Assembly: GCA_022833215.1 (NCBI GenBank)
Contig: JAIPUZ010000126.1
Coordinates: 57,041-121,040, forward strand
Source: Mesorhizobium sp.
GTDB taxonomy: Bacteria > Pseudomonadota > Alphaproteobacteria > Rhizobiales > Rhizobiaceae
DNA: 64,000 bases
Direction of reading: 5' to 3'
This document shows positions 35,243 to 45,483 of this stretch, in pieces. The translations under genes were made by a program, and so were the position numbers. The notes beneath the pieces are model-generated. The model was not told the origin of the DNA and did no database searches. It was given only the letters and a program-made list of their open reading frames with translations. Every line of letters begins with the position of its first letter. The first letter of the stretch is position 1.

Positions 35243-35695
35243 ATGTCCGACCGCCGCTCCTGCCTTTCCTTCCTTAGCCTCGCCGTGTTCGCCGGATTTC
35301 TGGCCGGCTGTCAGTCGCTGGATGCCGGCGGGGTGATCGCCAGCTCTGCCCCGCCCGAGATTTCCGGCCGGGCCGCGAGCGCGATTGCCGGCGACATGGT
35401 GAGCCGTCTGGCCGAGCAGATCGGACCCGGCACGGCGACCATCCGGCTGAAGCCCGACGGCTCGCCGTTCGGCGATGCTCTCGAGGGCGCCCTCAAGACG
35501 TGGGGTTACGCCATCGTCACCGACCAGAAGCCGGATGAGAATAAGCTGATCCCGCTCGCCTACGTCATCGACAGCTACGACGGTCATATCCTCGCCCGTC
35601 TCTCCACGACGACGGTCGAGTTGGGCCGTGCTTACGACGTGACGCCAACGGGTGCTGCGCCGGCGAGTCCGCTGTCGGTCATGCAGCGCGGGTAG
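35243..35695 (+). CDS. trbH: Conjugal transfer lipoprotein TrbH (VirB7-like role)
   Basis: 150-residue lipoprotein: signal peptide with lipobox LAGC (Cys23), then a small folded domain ([20 protein letters not shown]). In P-type systems TrbH is the lipoprotein of the outer core. It starts 3 bp after trbG. Confidence 0.9.
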   Translation: MSDRRSCLSFLSLAVFAGFLAGCQSLDAGGVIASSAPPEISGRAASAIAGDMVSRLAEQIGPGTATIRLKPDGSPFGDALEGALKTWGYAIVTDQKPDENKLIPLAYVIDSYDGHILARLSTTTVELGRAYDVTPTGAAPASPLSVMQRG

Positions 35696-35706
35696 GGGAG
35701 GGGCCG

Positions 35707-37005
35707 ATGGTACAATCCCTGCAATTGGGTGGCGCGCCGGACAACGCCCGGCCGCAGATGCGCCGCGTGAACCGTTTGCCGATCATCGTTGCGATCGTCC
35801 TGGTGCTGTTGTTCCTTGGGGTGATCTTCTACGGCCTCAGTTCGCGCGGACTGTATTTCCGAAACGAGCCGGAGAACGGCGGGCAGGGAGGTCCCCCTGC
35901 ATCGAGCTACGGCGACCAGCTGAAACGCGGTGTTCCTGACGGCATCATCGGGGAGCCGGCTGAAACACAAACGTTCCAACCCACGCCTCCAATGCCTGCA
36001 CCAGCGGAAAATCCGTTCACCTCGCCGCCGGAACGACAGGAAACTGCCGCGCCAGCGCCCCAGCAGCTTGAGCCCGAGGAGATCTGGCGGGCGCGTCTCC
36101 AGCGCGAGGCCGACGAGCAGTATTTCCGCGAACGGCAGCGGCAGCGTCTGGCCAGGCTTCAGGCCAACGACACCGCCTACGATTCCCCGATTGCGGTCAA
36201 TATAGACAAGGCAGAGACTGGAACAGACGGCGCCGGTGCGCCACCTTCCAGTGGCGCATCGGCACCAGCCGGCTCGGCGGCCGATCTCTATTCGGCGGCC
36301 CTGAAGGCAGGACTTGCCGGTCAGAACATCGATCCCAACGGGCAGGGTGCAAAGGAAGACTTCTTCAACACAGATCTGCGTGAGGCAGGGTATCTCCCGA
36401 ACAGCGTCGTCCCGCAGCAGTCACGCTATGAGTTGAAACGGGGTTCCGTCATTCCGGCGACGCTGATTACCGGCGTCAATTCCGATCTTCCCGGTCGTAT
36501 TACCGCCCAGGTCAGCCAGAACGTCTACGATAGTGCGACAGGTCGCCACCTGCTCGTTCCCCAGGGAACGAAGTTGCTCGGCCGCTACGACAGCAAGGTC
36601 TCTTTCGGTCAGTCCCGCTTGCTGGTGGTATGGACGGATATGATCTTCCCAAACGGTTCGACGCTGCAGCTAGGCGGGATGTCGGGCACCGACGCCGAAG
36701 GCTATGGCGGCTTCACCGACAAAGTGGACCGCCATTATCTCAGGACGTTCGGCTCGGCGGTGCTTCTTGCGGCAATCGGCACGGGAATCGACATGGCCGT
36801 TCCCGAAAGTTCAACGCTCGCGACACAGGACACTGCTTCCGACGCGGCGAGGCGGAACTTCGCGGAGACCTTCGGCCGTGTAGCCGAGCGGACGATTAGC
36901 AAGAATCTGGACGTCCAGCCTACTCTGCGCATCCGGCCGGGATATAAGTTCAATGTCCTTGTGGACCAGGATGTCGTGTTTTCGCGCGAGCGGCATCCGC
37001 GTTAA
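35707..37005 (+). CDS. trbI: Conjugal transfer protein TrbI (VirB10 family)
   Basis: 432-residue VirB10-type protein: one membrane segment near the N-terminus (IIVAIVLVLLFLGVIFYGL), a Pro-rich linker, and a C-terminal beta-barrel domain (KRGSVIPATLITGVNSDLPG, LLVPQGTKLLGRYDSKVSFG, TLRIRPGYKFNVLVDQDVVF). It completes the trb operon. The last codons (RHPR and stop) lie in bases that also encode, in another frame, the start of a short-chain dehydrogenase fragment, so the natural C-terminus was probably replaced by a rearrangement. Confidence 0.92.
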   Translation: MVQSLQLGGAPDNARPQMRRVNRLPIIVAIVLVLLFLGVIFYGLSSRGLYFRNEPENGGQGGPPASSYGDQLKRGVPDGIIGEPAETQTFQPTPPMPAPAENPFTSPPERQETAAPAPQQLEPEEIWRARLQREADEQYFRERQRQRLARLQANDTAYDSPIAVNIDKAETGTDGAGAPPSSGASAPAGSAADLYSAALKAGLAGQNIDPNGQGAKEDFFNTDLREAGYLPNSVVPQQSRYELKRGSVIPATLITGVNSDLPGRITAQVSQNVYDSATGRHLLVPQGTKLLGRYDSKVSFGQSRLLVVWTDMIFPNGSTLQLGGMSGTDAEGYGGFTDKVDRHYLRTFGSAVLLAAIGTGIDMAVPESSTLATQDTASDAARRNFAETFGRVAERTISKNLDVQPTLRIRPGYKFNVLVDQDVVFSRERHPR

Positions 37006-37197
37006 TGCGGTTGCGCCCGGCTGGGTGGAGACGCGCATTTCGGAAGGGCGCGGACGGATTCGGCGCGCTCGTTAAGATGCTCGCATTCCCTTGGGGCGGT
37101 GGGCCGCCACGGTGGAGATTGCCCTGTGGTGGCGTTCCTCCTGTCGGACGGCGCATCCTATGTCCACGGAGCCATTATCCCTGTCGACGGCGGCTAA
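36992..37197 (+). pseudogene. C-terminal remnant of a short-chain dehydrogenase/reductase
   Basis: Three frames successively encode GIRVNAVAPGWVETRIS (from 36992), ARIPLGRWAATVEIA (about 37076-37120) and VAFLLSDGASYVHGAIIPVD ending at 37197. Together this is the conserved C-terminal third of a classical SDR. Two frameshifts make it non-functional. The catalytic and NAD-binding parts are missing because the gene was cut at the trbI end. The rest of the gap to 37353 holds nothing recognisable. Confidence 0.8.
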
Positions 37198-37353
37198 CTG
37201 GCAGCCTGATCCAATACAGCCGTTTCAGCTCGACTATTCGGAGCTTTGCCCTCGAAAGGGGCGGAGCGACACACTCGGCGAGAGGCTGAGCGCCCTTTCG
37301 CCGAGCGCAACCTGCTGCTCGCCACGGATTGCGATAAGCCAATCGAAATAGCA

Positions 37354-38082
37354 CTATTTGACAGTTGCTTCCGGCGCTGCGAGGAGAGTCTGCCATGTGG
37401 CCAGGGCTTGAGACAAGTGTCGGTCCATCATTCCCACTGCCAATTCGGTACGACGACCCTCAATGGCTTCAAGTATCTCACAATGATCGTCATAAGCTTG
37501 CGTGCTCCGCGAATAATCCGAAAAGTATATTATGCGACGCTGTTTTGAAAATTCATAAAATAATTTCACAGTGCGAAGCAGTATTGTATTTTGCGTTGCA
37601 GCGACGATTCCAAGATGGAACGCTTCATCCTCAGCTTCAATTGTCTTTTTGCTATCGATTGCAAGTTTCGTTCTTTTGAGAATTTCCTTCAGCTGATCTA
37701 TGTCCTGATCTCTCCTTCTGTCGCAGGAAATCCGTACGCTCTGCAGCTCCAGAATACTTCGCACTTCAAACACGTCCTTAGTCTCTTCAGCTTGGAACGG
37801 CAGACCAGAAGACGCACGAAGAACCAGGGCCTCAATGCTACTTTCCTCGGAATGTCTAAGATAGATCCCAGAGTTAGGCCTTCGCTCAATGACACGCATC
37901 GACTCGAGAGCGGCCAAAGCCTCGCGAACCGCCCCGCGACTGACATTGAACCTGTCGGCAAAATCACGTTCCGATGGCAATCGTTCGTTCGGCTGATATC
38001 GACGCTCATCAATGAATGAGAGCATTTTACCTACAACGTTCGGGACCCCGGCAATCCTATCGCTTTCCGCTTTTTCAAGCAT
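37354..38082 (-). CDS. GntR-family regulator (FadR subfamily), likely regulator of the island
   Basis: 242-residue regulator with a winged helix (RLPSERDFADRFNVSRGAVR, then EALAALESMRVIERR) and an FCD ligand-binding domain (DEAFHLGIVAATQN, YDDHCEILEAI, DRHLSQALATW). I place the start at 38082 (MLEKAESDR). The 20-bp element RYYGG-N5-CCAATYTGGT occurs 127 bp upstream (38209-38228) and at four other promoters of this island. This makes the protein the best candidate for the factor that binds them, probably as a substrate-relieved repressor that also controls itself. Confidence 0.88.
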   Translation of the reverse strand: MLEKAESDRIAGVPNVVGKMLSFIDERRYQPNERLPSERDFADRFNVSRGAVREALAALESMRVIERRPNSGIYLRHSEESSIEALVLRASSGLPFQAEETKDVFEVRSILELQSVRISCDRRRDQDIDQLKEILKRTKLAIDSKKTIEAEDEAFHLGIVAATQNTILLRTVKLFYEFSKQRRIIYFSDYSRSTQAYDDHCEILEAIEGRRTELAVGMMDRHLSQALATWQTLLAAPEATVK

Positions 38083-38208
38083 TTTTCGGTCTTTTTCCAG
38101 TTGTTCGTCAGTCCCAATCAGGTCCAACCCGATACGGAAAGGTGATAAGTCATACGCGGATGGCTTGGCAACTCGTACCCTAAGTACCAGTGAAACCCTA
38201 ACCGGTCT

Positions 38209-38228
38209 ACCAAATTGGTAAATCCGAC
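38209..38228 (-). promoter_or_regulatory. Operator-like element A, upstream of the gntR gene
   Basis: The minus strand reads GTCGGATTTACCAATTTGGT, matching RYYGG-N5-CCAATYTGGT shared with sites B-E. The core TACCAAATTGGTA is a perfect odd-length palindrome, as expected for a GntR dimer. Its position supports autoregulation. Confidence 0.65.
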
Positions 38229-38259
38229 TCCGCTCGCCGCGCTTGGCCAACACTGAACT

Positions 38260-38423
38260 GATGGGGGATGCCCCTTCGCCCGGCGTCGTATGATGCCGTC
38301 CGCGCCGGTGTGGCGCTGTCGAAGGAGGAGACCATGTCAGACGTGCATATTTTGGCGATCGACCTCGCCAAGCGGAGCTTCCAGGTCTGTGCCACCGATC
38401 GGGGTGGGGCGTGTGTGGATGCC
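38260..38423 (+). mobile_element. IS110-family insertion sequence remnant (left end)
   Basis: An ATG at 38334 with a GAAGGAGGAG ribosome-binding site opens MSDVHILAIDLAKRSFQVCA and continues to about 38423. This is the N-terminus of an IS110-type DEDD transposase, preceded by the short upstream segment usual for these elements. The frame then runs into unrelated sequence. Only about 30 codons remain. Confidence 0.65.
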
Positions 38424-38614
38424 CCCATAAGTGCAAGTGATTTTTCAAACGGCTCGGGGTGTGATCGGGTGCAGTCATGTGTCAGGCCTTAAAATGCGGC
38501 TCTCATCATGGCCGCTGGCCGGTATGGCGATGCGGAGTGTGCAGCTCACCACCCGACTTGGAGGTCAGTCTGCCGCAAAGTTTATCGGTAAAACCCGCTT
38601 CCAGGCACATTCCG

Positions 38615-38644
38615 CAGGCAAAAGCGGTTTCACGCTTTTGCCTG
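38615..38644 (-). terminator. Perfect hairpin after glcG
   Basis: A 12-bp perfect inverted repeat CAGGCAAAAGCG / CGCTTTTGCCTG with a 6-nt loop lies 8 bp downstream of the glcG stop on the minus strand. It lacks a following T-run but is well placed to end or protect the glc transcript. The bases 38430-38610 show no gene. Confidence 0.5.
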
Positions 38645-38652
38645 AAAATGCG

Positions 38653-39084
38653 TTAGCCCTTGTCCGCGGCCAGGCCCACCTGTTCGACAGCATGCGCCGC
38701 GCAGATTTCGTCGTTGTCCGATGTATCGCCGGAGATTCCAACAGCACCGAGGGTTTCGCCCGCTTCCCCGCGTATTATGACACCACCGGGAACCGGGACG
38801 ATCTTCCCGCCGGAAACGCCGGACAGGGCTTGGACAAAATGAACGCGCTCGGCGGCGGCCGCGTTCAGCCAGCGGGAGCCCGAACCGACCGCCAGGGCGC
38901 CATAGGCTTTGCCAAAGGCGATTTCGAAGCGGAGCATGGAAGAACCATCCTGCTTCTGGAATGCGATGAGGTGGCCGCCTGCATCGAGCACCGCGACCGA
39001 AAGCGGCTTCAGGTTGAGCTCCCGCCCCCGATCCAGCGCGGATTCGATTATGCGATTGGCGACATTCAACGTGATGGTATTCAT
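38653..39084 (-). CDS. glcG: GlcG/HbpS-family protein
   Basis: 143-residue protein of the GlcG/HbpS (DUF336) family: LKPLSVAVLDAGGHLIAFQ, RFEIAFGKAYGALAVG and GGVIIRGEAGETLGAVGISG. It is found with glycolate oxidase genes; its function is unproven (HbpS binds haem; a stabilising or protective role is often suggested). It starts 26 bp after glcB and is last in glcDEF-glcB-glcG. Confidence 0.9.
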   Translation of the reverse strand: MNTITLNVANRIIESALDRGRELNLKPLSVAVLDAGGHLIAFQKQDGSSMLRFEIAFGKAYGALAVGSGSRWLNAAAAERVHFVQALSGVSGGKIVPVPGGVIIRGEAGETLGAVGISGDTSDNDEICAAHAVEQVGLAADKG

Positions 39085-39110
39085 GCATCTTATCCTGTTC
39101 CGAAAACTTT

Positions 39111-41291
39111 CTAGCCGGCCGCCTTCGCCTTCAGCTCCAGCCGGCGCGCATGCAGCACCGGCTCGGTGTAGCCGCTCGGCTGGGCGCGGCCCTTGATGAC
39201 CAGATCGGCCGCCGCGAGGAAGGCGATGGACTGGTCGAAATTCGGCGCCATCGGGCGATAGTTCGGGTCGCCCTCGTTCTGGCGGTCGACCACGCCGGCC
39301 ATTCGCTTCAGGGTCTCCATCACCTGCGTCTCGGTGACGACGCCATGATGCAGCCAGTTGGCCATGTGCTGGGCCGAGATGCGCAGCGTCGCGCGGTCCT
39401 CCATCAGGCCGACATTGTTGATGTCCGGCACCTTGGAGCAGCCGACGCCCTGATCCACCCAGCGCACGACATAGCCGAGAATGCTCTGTGCATTGTTGTC
39501 AAGCTCGCGCTGGATGTCCTCCGGCGACCAGTTCGGGCGCGTGGCGACCGGAATGGAAAGGATGTCGTCGAGCTCGGCCTTTTTGCGCGACTTCAATTGC
39601 TCCTGCACGGCCTTCACGTCCACCTTGTGGTAATGCGTGGCGTGCAGCGTCGCGGCGGTCGGCGAGGGCACCCAAGCGGTGTTCGCGCCGGCCCTGGGGT
39701 GGCCGATCTTCTGCTCCAGCATGGCCGCCATCAGGTCGGGCATGGCCCACATGCCCTTGCCGATCTGGGCATGGCCCTGCAGGCCGCATTCCAGCCCGGT
39801 ATCGACGTTCCAGCTCTCATAGGCCTGGATCCAGGCCGAGGTCTTCATGTCGCCCTTGCGGATCATCGGGCCGGCTTCCATGGAGGTGTGCATCTCGTCG
39901 CCGGTGCGGTCGAGGAAGCCGGTATTGATGAAGGCGACCCGGTCCTTGGCGGCGCGGATGCACTCCTTGAGGTTGACCGTGGTGCGGCGCTCCTCGTCCA
40001 TGATGCCGAGCTTGATCGTGTTCTTCTTCATGCCGAGCAGCTTCTCGACGCGGCCGTAGAGCTCGACGGAGAACGCGACCTCCTCCGGCCCGTGCATCTT
40101 CGGCTTGACGACATACATGGAGCCGGCGCGCGAATTCCTGAAGCGGCCCTTCGGCCCGATGTCGTGCAGGGCGATCAGCGACGTGATCGCGGCATCCATG
40201 ATGCCTTCCGGAATCTCGCTGCCATCCTCCAGCAGGATGGCCGCATTGGTCATCAGGTGGCCGACATTCCTGACCAGCATCAGCGAGCGGCAGACGACCT
40301 CGAAGGACGAGCCGTCCGGCGCCTTGTATCTCAGGTCGGGATTGAGCTTGCGGGTGAAGGTCTTGCCGCCTTTCTCGACCTCTTCCTTCAGGTCGCCCTT
40401 CATCAGGCCGAGCCAGTTGGCATAGACCGCCACCTTGTCCTCGGCATCGACCGCCGCGACCGAATCCTCGCAGTCCTGGATCGTGGTCAGCGCCGATTCC
40501 ACCCAGACATCGGAGATATGCGCCGGATCGTTCTTGCCGATGTTCGATTCCGCGTCGACCAAAATTTCGATGCCGAGGCCGTTATTGCGCAGCAGGACCT
40601 GCGTCGGCGCGGTCTTCCTGCCGAGATAGCCCGCGAACTGCCTGCCTTTCGCGAGGCCGGTCGTCTTGCCGCCGGTCAGCGTCACGACCAGCTTGTCGTC
40701 CATCACGGCGAAGCTCTTCGCCTTGGTCCAGCTCGCGCCCTTCAGCGGCACGGAATCGTCGAGAAAGCGCCGCACCCATTCGATCACCTTCGCCCCGCGC
40801 CTGGGGTTATACCCCTTGCCCTTTTCCGCGCCGTCCGTCTCGGGGATTGCGTCGGTGCCGTAGAGCGCGTCGTAGAGCGAGCCCCAGCGCGCATTGGCGG
40901 CGTTCAGCGCGTAGCGCGCATTCATCACCGGCACGACGAGCTGCGGGCCCGCGACTTTCGCGATCTCGGGATCGACATTCTTCGTCGTCACCTTGAACGC
41001 CTCGCCTTCGGGAACCAGGTAGCCGATCTTCTTGAGGAATTTCTTGTAGGCGTCCAGATCGACCGCGCCCGGATTCGCCCGGTGCCAGGCGTCGATCTTC
41101 TCCTGGATCTCGTCGCGCTTTTCGAGCAGCGCCCGGTTCTTCGGCGCGAGGTCGTGGACGATCCTGGCGAAGCCGGCCCAAAACTCGGCAGGCTTGATGA
41201 CGGTGCCCGGCATCGCGCGCTTGTTGACGAAATCGTAGAGCCCGCGATCGACCTGCAACCCGCCGACTTCGATCCGATTCGCCATGTCCAA
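39111..41291 (-). CDS. glcB: Malate synthase G
   Basis: 726-residue monomeric malate synthase condensing glyoxylate with acetyl-CoA to give malate. Hallmarks are [55 protein letters not shown] and [20 protein letters not shown]. It lies between glcF and glcG, so glycolate made glyoxylate by GlcDEF is directly assimilated. Full length, no disruptions. Confidence 0.96.
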   Translation of the reverse strand: MDMANRIEVGGLQVDRGLYDFVNKRAMPGTVIKPAEFWAGFARIVHDLAPKNRALLEKRDEIQEKIDAWHRANPGAVDLDAYKKFLKKIGYLVPEGEAFKVTTKNVDPEIAKVAGPQLVVPVMNARYALNAANARWGSLYDALYGTDAIPETDGAEKGKGYNPRRGAKVIEWVRRFLDDSVPLKGASWTKAKSFAVMDDKLVVTLTGGKTTGLAKGRQFAGYLGRKTAPTQVLLRNNGLGIEILVDAESNIGKNDPAHISDVWVESALTTIQDCEDSVAAVDAEDKVAVYANWLGLMKGDLKEEVEKGGKTFTRKLNPDLRYKAPDGSSFEVVCRSLMLVRNVGHLMTNAAILLEDGSEIPEGIMDAAITSLIALHDIGPKGRFRNSRAGSMYVVKPKMHGPEEVAFSVELYGRVEKLLGMKKNTIKLGIMDEERRTTVNLKECIRAAKDRVAFINTGFLDRTGDEMHTSMEAGPMIRKGDMKTSAWIQAYESWNVDTGLECGLQGHAQIGKGMWAMPDLMAAMLEQKIGHPRAGANTAWVPSPTAATLHATHYHKVDVKAVQEQLKSRKKAELDDILSIPVATRPNWSPEDIQRELDNNAQSILGYVVRWVDQGVGCSKVPDINNVGLMEDRATLRISAQHMANWLHHGVVTETQVMETLKRMAGVVDRQNEGDPNYRPMAPNFDQSIAFLAAADLVIKGRAQPSGYTEPVLHARRLELKAKAAG

Positions 41292-41334
41292 AGCTCCGTT
41301 ATGACGCCCTCACAGGCGCGTATCATTTCGCGGA

Positions 41335-42627
41335 TTACGGCGTCCCAAGTCCTGCGGGTTTAGGCCCGCCGGTCGCCCAATCTAGAAGCTCGGCGATATG
41401 AACGACTGGAATGTCCGTTCCCGATCCGATCTGCATCATGCAACCGATGTTTCCGGCGCCAATAACCTGCGGCGCGGTCGCCTCCAATGTCGTGATCTTG
41501 CGCGACTTGAGTTGGGACGAAATCTCGGGCTGCATCAGATTATAGATGCCGGCGGAGCCGCAACAGATGTGACCATCGCGCGGCTCCACCACTTGGAAAC
41601 CTGCTGCTTTCAACAGATCCTTGGGCGCGGCTCGGATCTGTTGCCCATGCTGAAGCGAGCATGCGGCGTGATAGGCTACCCGGAGGGGCTCGGCATGGGC
41701 CGGTTCCCTGAGGCCGATAGAGTTCATTACTTCGCTGATGTCCTTTGCCAGAGCCGAAACGCGCGCGGCGTCTGCCGCCAGCGGATCGTCGCGGAACATG
41801 TGGCCATAGTCCTTCACGGTCGTTCCGCAGCCGGACGTGTTGATGACGACGGCGTCGAGGCCGTCGCCATCCAGTTCGGCGACGAGCGCCCGGATGTTTG
41901 CGGCCGCCATGCGGTGGCTCTCATCGGTCTTGCCCATATGGTGCGTGAGCGCACCGCAGCAACCCAGCCCTTTGGGAATGACGACCTCGCAACCGTGTCG
42001 TTGCAACAGCCTGATCGTGGCGTCGTTGATGTCGGTGTTCAGGACGCGCTGTGCGCAGCCGGTCAACAGGGCGACGCGCTTCTGCCTGCCGGTCTCGGCG
42101 GCGAAGGTCTGGGGGCGGTCGTTGAAACTGGGTGAGGGGATTTGGGCCGGCACCATGTCAAGCATCGCCCTTAGGCGGGCGTCCGGCAGCAGCCTTCGAA
42201 ACGGCTTCGCAAGCTTCCCGCCGATCAATGCGAGACGGAACCGACCGGGATAAGGTAGGATTTTCCCCAGAATCCAACGTAGCGCGCGGTCGTCCCACCG
42301 GCGCTTGTAGTTTTTCTCGATGTATTCCCGTGCGTGATCGACGAGATGCATATAGTGCACACCAGAAGGGCAAGTGGTCATGCAACTCAGGCAACTAAGG
42401 CAGCGGTCGATATGCTTCACCGTTTGCCTGTCCGGGACCTTGCCGTTTTCCATCATATCCTTGATCAGGTAAATGCGTCCGCGCGGGCTGTCGAGTTCAT
42501 CGCCAAGAACCTTGTAGGTAGGGCATGTGGCCGTGCAAAAACCGCAGTGAACGCACGATCTGAGAATTTCGTTCGAGCGCCTGGTCGTCGCGTCGGTCAA
42601 CTGTTCTGCCGTGAAGTTCGTCTGCAT
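41335..42627 (-). CDS. glcF: Glycolate oxidase iron-sulfur subunit
   Basis: 430-residue subunit with two [4Fe-4S] cysteine motifs (C25-x2-C28-x2-C31-x3-C35 and C76-x2-C79-x2-C82-x3-C86) and two C-terminal CCG domains (GLGCCGALTHHMG, CCGSAGIYNL) that carry electrons from GlcD/E to the quinone pool. The start at 42627 immediately follows the glcE stop; a longer frame is an overlap artefact. Confidence 0.95.
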   Translation of the reverse strand: MQTNFTAEQLTDATTRRSNEILRSCVHCGFCTATCPTYKVLGDELDSPRGRIYLIKDMMENGKVPDRQTVKHIDRCLSCLSCMTTCPSGVHYMHLVDHAREYIEKNYKRRWDDRALRWILGKILPYPGRFRLALIGGKLAKPFRRLLPDARLRAMLDMVPAQIPSPSFNDRPQTFAAETGRQKRVALLTGCAQRVLNTDINDATIRLLQRHGCEVVIPKGLGCCGALTHHMGKTDESHRMAAANIRALVAELDGDGLDAVVINTSGCGTTVKDYGHMFRDDPLAADAARVSALAKDISEVMNSIGLREPAHAEPLRVAYHAACSLQHGQQIRAAPKDLLKAAGFQVVEPRDGHICCGSAGIYNLMQPEISSQLKSRKITTLEATAPQVIGAGNIGCMMQIGSGTDIPVVHIAELLDWATGGPKPAGLGTP

Positions 42628-42628
42628 C

Positions 42629-43777
42629 TCAGCGTCCCATCCGGCCCGGGTTGAAAATCCCGGCGGGATCAAAAACGTTGCGAAGCGACGCTGCCAGGGC
42701 CGCCGCGCCCGGGGCTTCGTTTATGAACGCGGGACCCGTACCGCCGGGGCCGGGACGCGCGAGCGTCACCACCCCTTCCGGAACTGCGGCGCGCACGGCG
42801 GCGCAATCCGCGTTCCCGCAATACCAGATCAGCGCCGCGCCCCAATCGAGCGAGCTCTCGCCTCCCAGACGTTCGAGGGCTTCCATCGTGGCGGGTGCTT
42901 CGGTAGGCTTGACTAGGATGCGCCAGACGGCATCGGAGCGGTCGGCAAAGTGGCGAACGTCCCTCAGGTTTCGCCACAAATGGCGGCTTTTCCCATCCTC
43001 AAGCGTGTCGATATCCCGGCCGCGGAACAGGGCTTGCAGCCGCTCGCACCGGTACTCGACCTGACGAGACAGTCCTTCGATGCGCAGCCATGCCGTTCTG
43101 TCGAAGAATGCGGCGCCGGAAACTTCGAAAGGCGTCGCCAGCGCCGTCGAGAATATGGCGACGGCCTCGCGTGATGACAGCCCGCCGAAGACCAGAGTCT
43201 TCTGGGCCTCGGCCGAAGGAAGCGTTTTCAGGGCCACCTCCGTTAGGATGCCAAGCGTCCCATGCGAGCCACAGAGCAATTTCCCGAGGTCCATCCCGGT
43301 AACGTTCTTCATCACCCGTCCGCCATTCCTGATGATCCGGCCTTGCCCGTCGACGAACCGGACGCCGAGCAGGTGATCGCGGCATGCGCCGGCTTGAATG
43401 CGTCTTGGCCCGGAGAGGTTGGCGCCGACCATGCCGCCGATGGTCGGCGTGCCGTCTGTCGCAAGCAGCACGCGATAATCCATCGGCTCGAAGGCTAGCG
43501 ACTGGCCCTCGGTCGCCAGCAGCCGCTCGATCTCACCGACCGACGCGCCCGTACGTACGATCAGGGTCAGTGCGCCCGGCTCGTAGGCGACGATCCCGCC
43601 AATCTCGCGTGTCGTCAGAACCGAATCTGCCGCAACGGAGGCGCGGCTCTGGGTGCCACCTCCGCAAATATGGAGTTTCCGCTTCTGCCGGAAGCTGTCC
43701 GCGACGAGTGCCGCCAGCTCGGCTTCGCTCCCTGGAACCGCCGCATCGGCGCCCCGGCTTTCCGTCCCCTCCGTCAT
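42629..43777 (-). CDS. glcE: Glycolate oxidase FAD-binding subunit GlcE
   Basis: 382-residue subunit with a FAD_binding_4 core (LHICGGGTQSRASVAADSVL, VSGAAFFDRTAWLRI, GMVGANLSGPRRIQAGACRD, HGTLGILTEVALK). It forms glycolate dehydrogenase with GlcD and GlcF. Its ATG overlaps the glcD stop (ATGA at 43777-43774), which fixes the start. Confidence 0.94.
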   Translation of the reverse strand: MTEGTESRGADAAVPGSEAELAALVADSFRQKRKLHICGGGTQSRASVAADSVLTTREIGGIVAYEPGALTLIVRTGASVGEIERLLATEGQSLAFEPMDYRVLLATDGTPTIGGMVGANLSGPRRIQAGACRDHLLGVRFVDGQGRIIRNGGRVMKNVTGMDLGKLLCGSHGTLGILTEVALKTLPSAEAQKTLVFGGLSSREAVAIFSTALATPFEVSGAAFFDRTAWLRIEGLSRQVEYRCERLQALFRGRDIDTLEDGKSRHLWRNLRDVRHFADRSDAVWRILVKPTEAPATMEALERLGGESSLDWGAALIWYCGNADCAAVRAAVPEGVVTLARPGPGGTGPAFINEAPGAAALAASLRNVFDPAGIFNPGRMGR

Positions 43778-45228
43778 ACCCTTTTCGCCGCCTCCCGATG
43801 AGGCTGGCTGATCTCGAGAGGGAAGACCTTCGCCGGATTCAGCAGCCAATGAGGATCGAGCGCCCCCTTGATCTCCATCTGGATCGCCATGTCGTCCGGC
43901 GCATATTGCTTCGTCATAAGGTCGCGTTTTTCGATCCCCACGCCGTGTTCGCCAGTGAGGCAGCCGCCCATGTCCACGCACAAGCGAAGAATGTCGCTTC
44001 CGAAGGATTCGGCTCGCTCGAGGTCGCCGGGCTTGTTGGCGTCGAACAAGATCAGGGGGTGCATGTTTCCGTCGCCGGCATGAAAGACATTGGCGACCTC
44101 AAGCCCGTGTTCCTTTGAGAGCTCGCCGATCCGTTTCAGGGTGTGGGGCAGCTTCGAAACCGGCACCGTGCCGTCGAGGCACAGATAGTCGCCTAAGCGG
44201 CCCATCGCCCCGAAGGCCGATTTGCGGCCCTTCCATATCGCCAGCGACTCGTCGGCGTTGCGGCTGCTGCGGAATTCGGCGGGGTTCAGTTCCGATGAGA
44301 TTGCCTTGATGCGCTCGATCTGATCGGCGATTTCGTCTTCCGAGCCCTCGACCTCGACGATCAGGACGGCGGCGCAATCGGGATAGCCCACTTTTGCAAA
44401 GGCCTCGACCGCACGCAGGCAGACATCGTCCATGTACTCGATCGCCACCGGCAGGAGGCCGGAGCGAATGATGCGGGCCACGCATTCGCCCGCCGTTTCG
44501 GCGCTGTCAAAGCCAATCAGCATCGGCCGTGCGCCCTCGGGGCGCGGCAGGATGCGCAACGTCGCTTCGGTCACGATCGCGAGTTGCCCTTCGGAGCCGC
44601 AGATAAGCCCCAGGATGTCCAGACCCGCCATGCCGAGATGGGGACCGCCAAGCTGGACGATCTCTCCGGTGGCAAGCACCATGCGGACGCCGAGAAGGTT
44701 GTTCGTGGTGACGCCGTATTTCAGGCAGTGGGCGCCGCCGGAATTCATCCCGATATTCCCGGCGATCGTGCACGCAAGCTGCGACGACGGGTCCGGTGCG
44801 TAGAAAAACCCTTCCGCCTCCAGCTCCGCGCTGACGGAAAGGTTGGTGACGCCCGTCTGAACCCTGATGAAACGGTTTGCGGTATCTATCTCGAGAACGG
44901 CCCGCAGCCGCATGGTGCCGATGACCACGCTATCGGCAGTCGGAAGCGCTCCGCCTGCCAGCGACGTGCCGGCACCGCGCGGGATAACCGGAACACGCAG
45001 ATCGTGGCAAATCTTCATCGCCGCCGCCACCTGCTCGGTAGTGCACGGTAGAACCACGGCGAGCGGCGGACATCGGTAGGCGGTCAGCGCGTCGCACTCA
45101 TATGCGCGGGTTTCCTCGGGGTCCGAGACGATCGCGTCCGCGGGAAGGACGGCCCTCAACGCCGCGACGATTTCGGGCTTGCGGGCGATGATCGCAGCGT
45201 CGGGAGCGGGCATGGCAATTCTGGACAT
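43774..45228 (-). CDS. glcD: Glycolate oxidase catalytic subunit GlcD
   Basis: 484-residue FAD-linked oxidase: FAD-binding PRGAGTSLAGGALPTADSVV, GAHCLKYGVTTNNLLG, CGSEGQLAIVTEATLRILP and C-terminal CLTGEHGVGIEKRDLM. It oxidises glycolate (or a related 2-hydroxy acid) to glyoxylate. The start is set at 45228 (MSRIAMPAPDAA); upstream in-frame residues have no similarity. It is the first gene of glcDEF-B-G and lies 255 bp downstream of the CoA-transferase gene on the same strand, so transcription may begin at the CoA-transferase promoter. The gap 45229-45483 shows no gene. Confidence 0.95.
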   Translation of the reverse strand: MSRIAMPAPDAAIIARKPEIVAALRAVLPADAIVSDPEETRAYECDALTAYRCPPLAVVLPCTTEQVAAAMKICHDLRVPVIPRGAGTSLAGGALPTADSVVIGTMRLRAVLEIDTANRFIRVQTGVTNLSVSAELEAEGFFYAPDPSSQLACTIAGNIGMNSGGAHCLKYGVTTNNLLGVRMVLATGEIVQLGGPHLGMAGLDILGLICGSEGQLAIVTEATLRILPRPEGARPMLIGFDSAETAGECVARIIRSGLLPVAIEYMDDVCLRAVEAFAKVGYPDCAAVLIVEVEGSEDEIADQIERIKAISSELNPAEFRSSRNADESLAIWKGRKSAFGAMGRLGDYLCLDGTVPVSKLPHTLKRIGELSKEHGLEVANVFHAGDGNMHPLILFDANKPGDLERAESFGSDILRLCVDMGGCLTGEHGVGIEKRDLMTKQYAPDDMAIQMEIKGALDPHWLLNPAKVFPLEISQPHREAAKRV

Positions 45229-45483
45229 TGGCTCAAACCTGTCTGATCGAAAGCATCGAAGAACGAGACGCTCCTTCGCACCCGCCTTCATCGAGGCACA
45301 AAAGATGCGCAGGCTCGCGATGAGGCGACCTATGAGCATCGCAGCTGTTTACCGGGCTCCACGCGGGAGATCCGCTGGGCGAAGGAGAAGCGCGATATCT
45401 CGCTGCGGCGGCTCGCCAGCGATAGTCTTGGCACGTCGAACGCCTGACAACCGCAACCGAGGGCGCGCGCAGCCCGCCCTGTG

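Noticed and set aside
39150-41363. 737-codon open frame on the plus strand opposite glcB
   Set aside because: Mirror frame of malate synthase G, which is unmistakable on the other strand; the mirror product resembles no protein.
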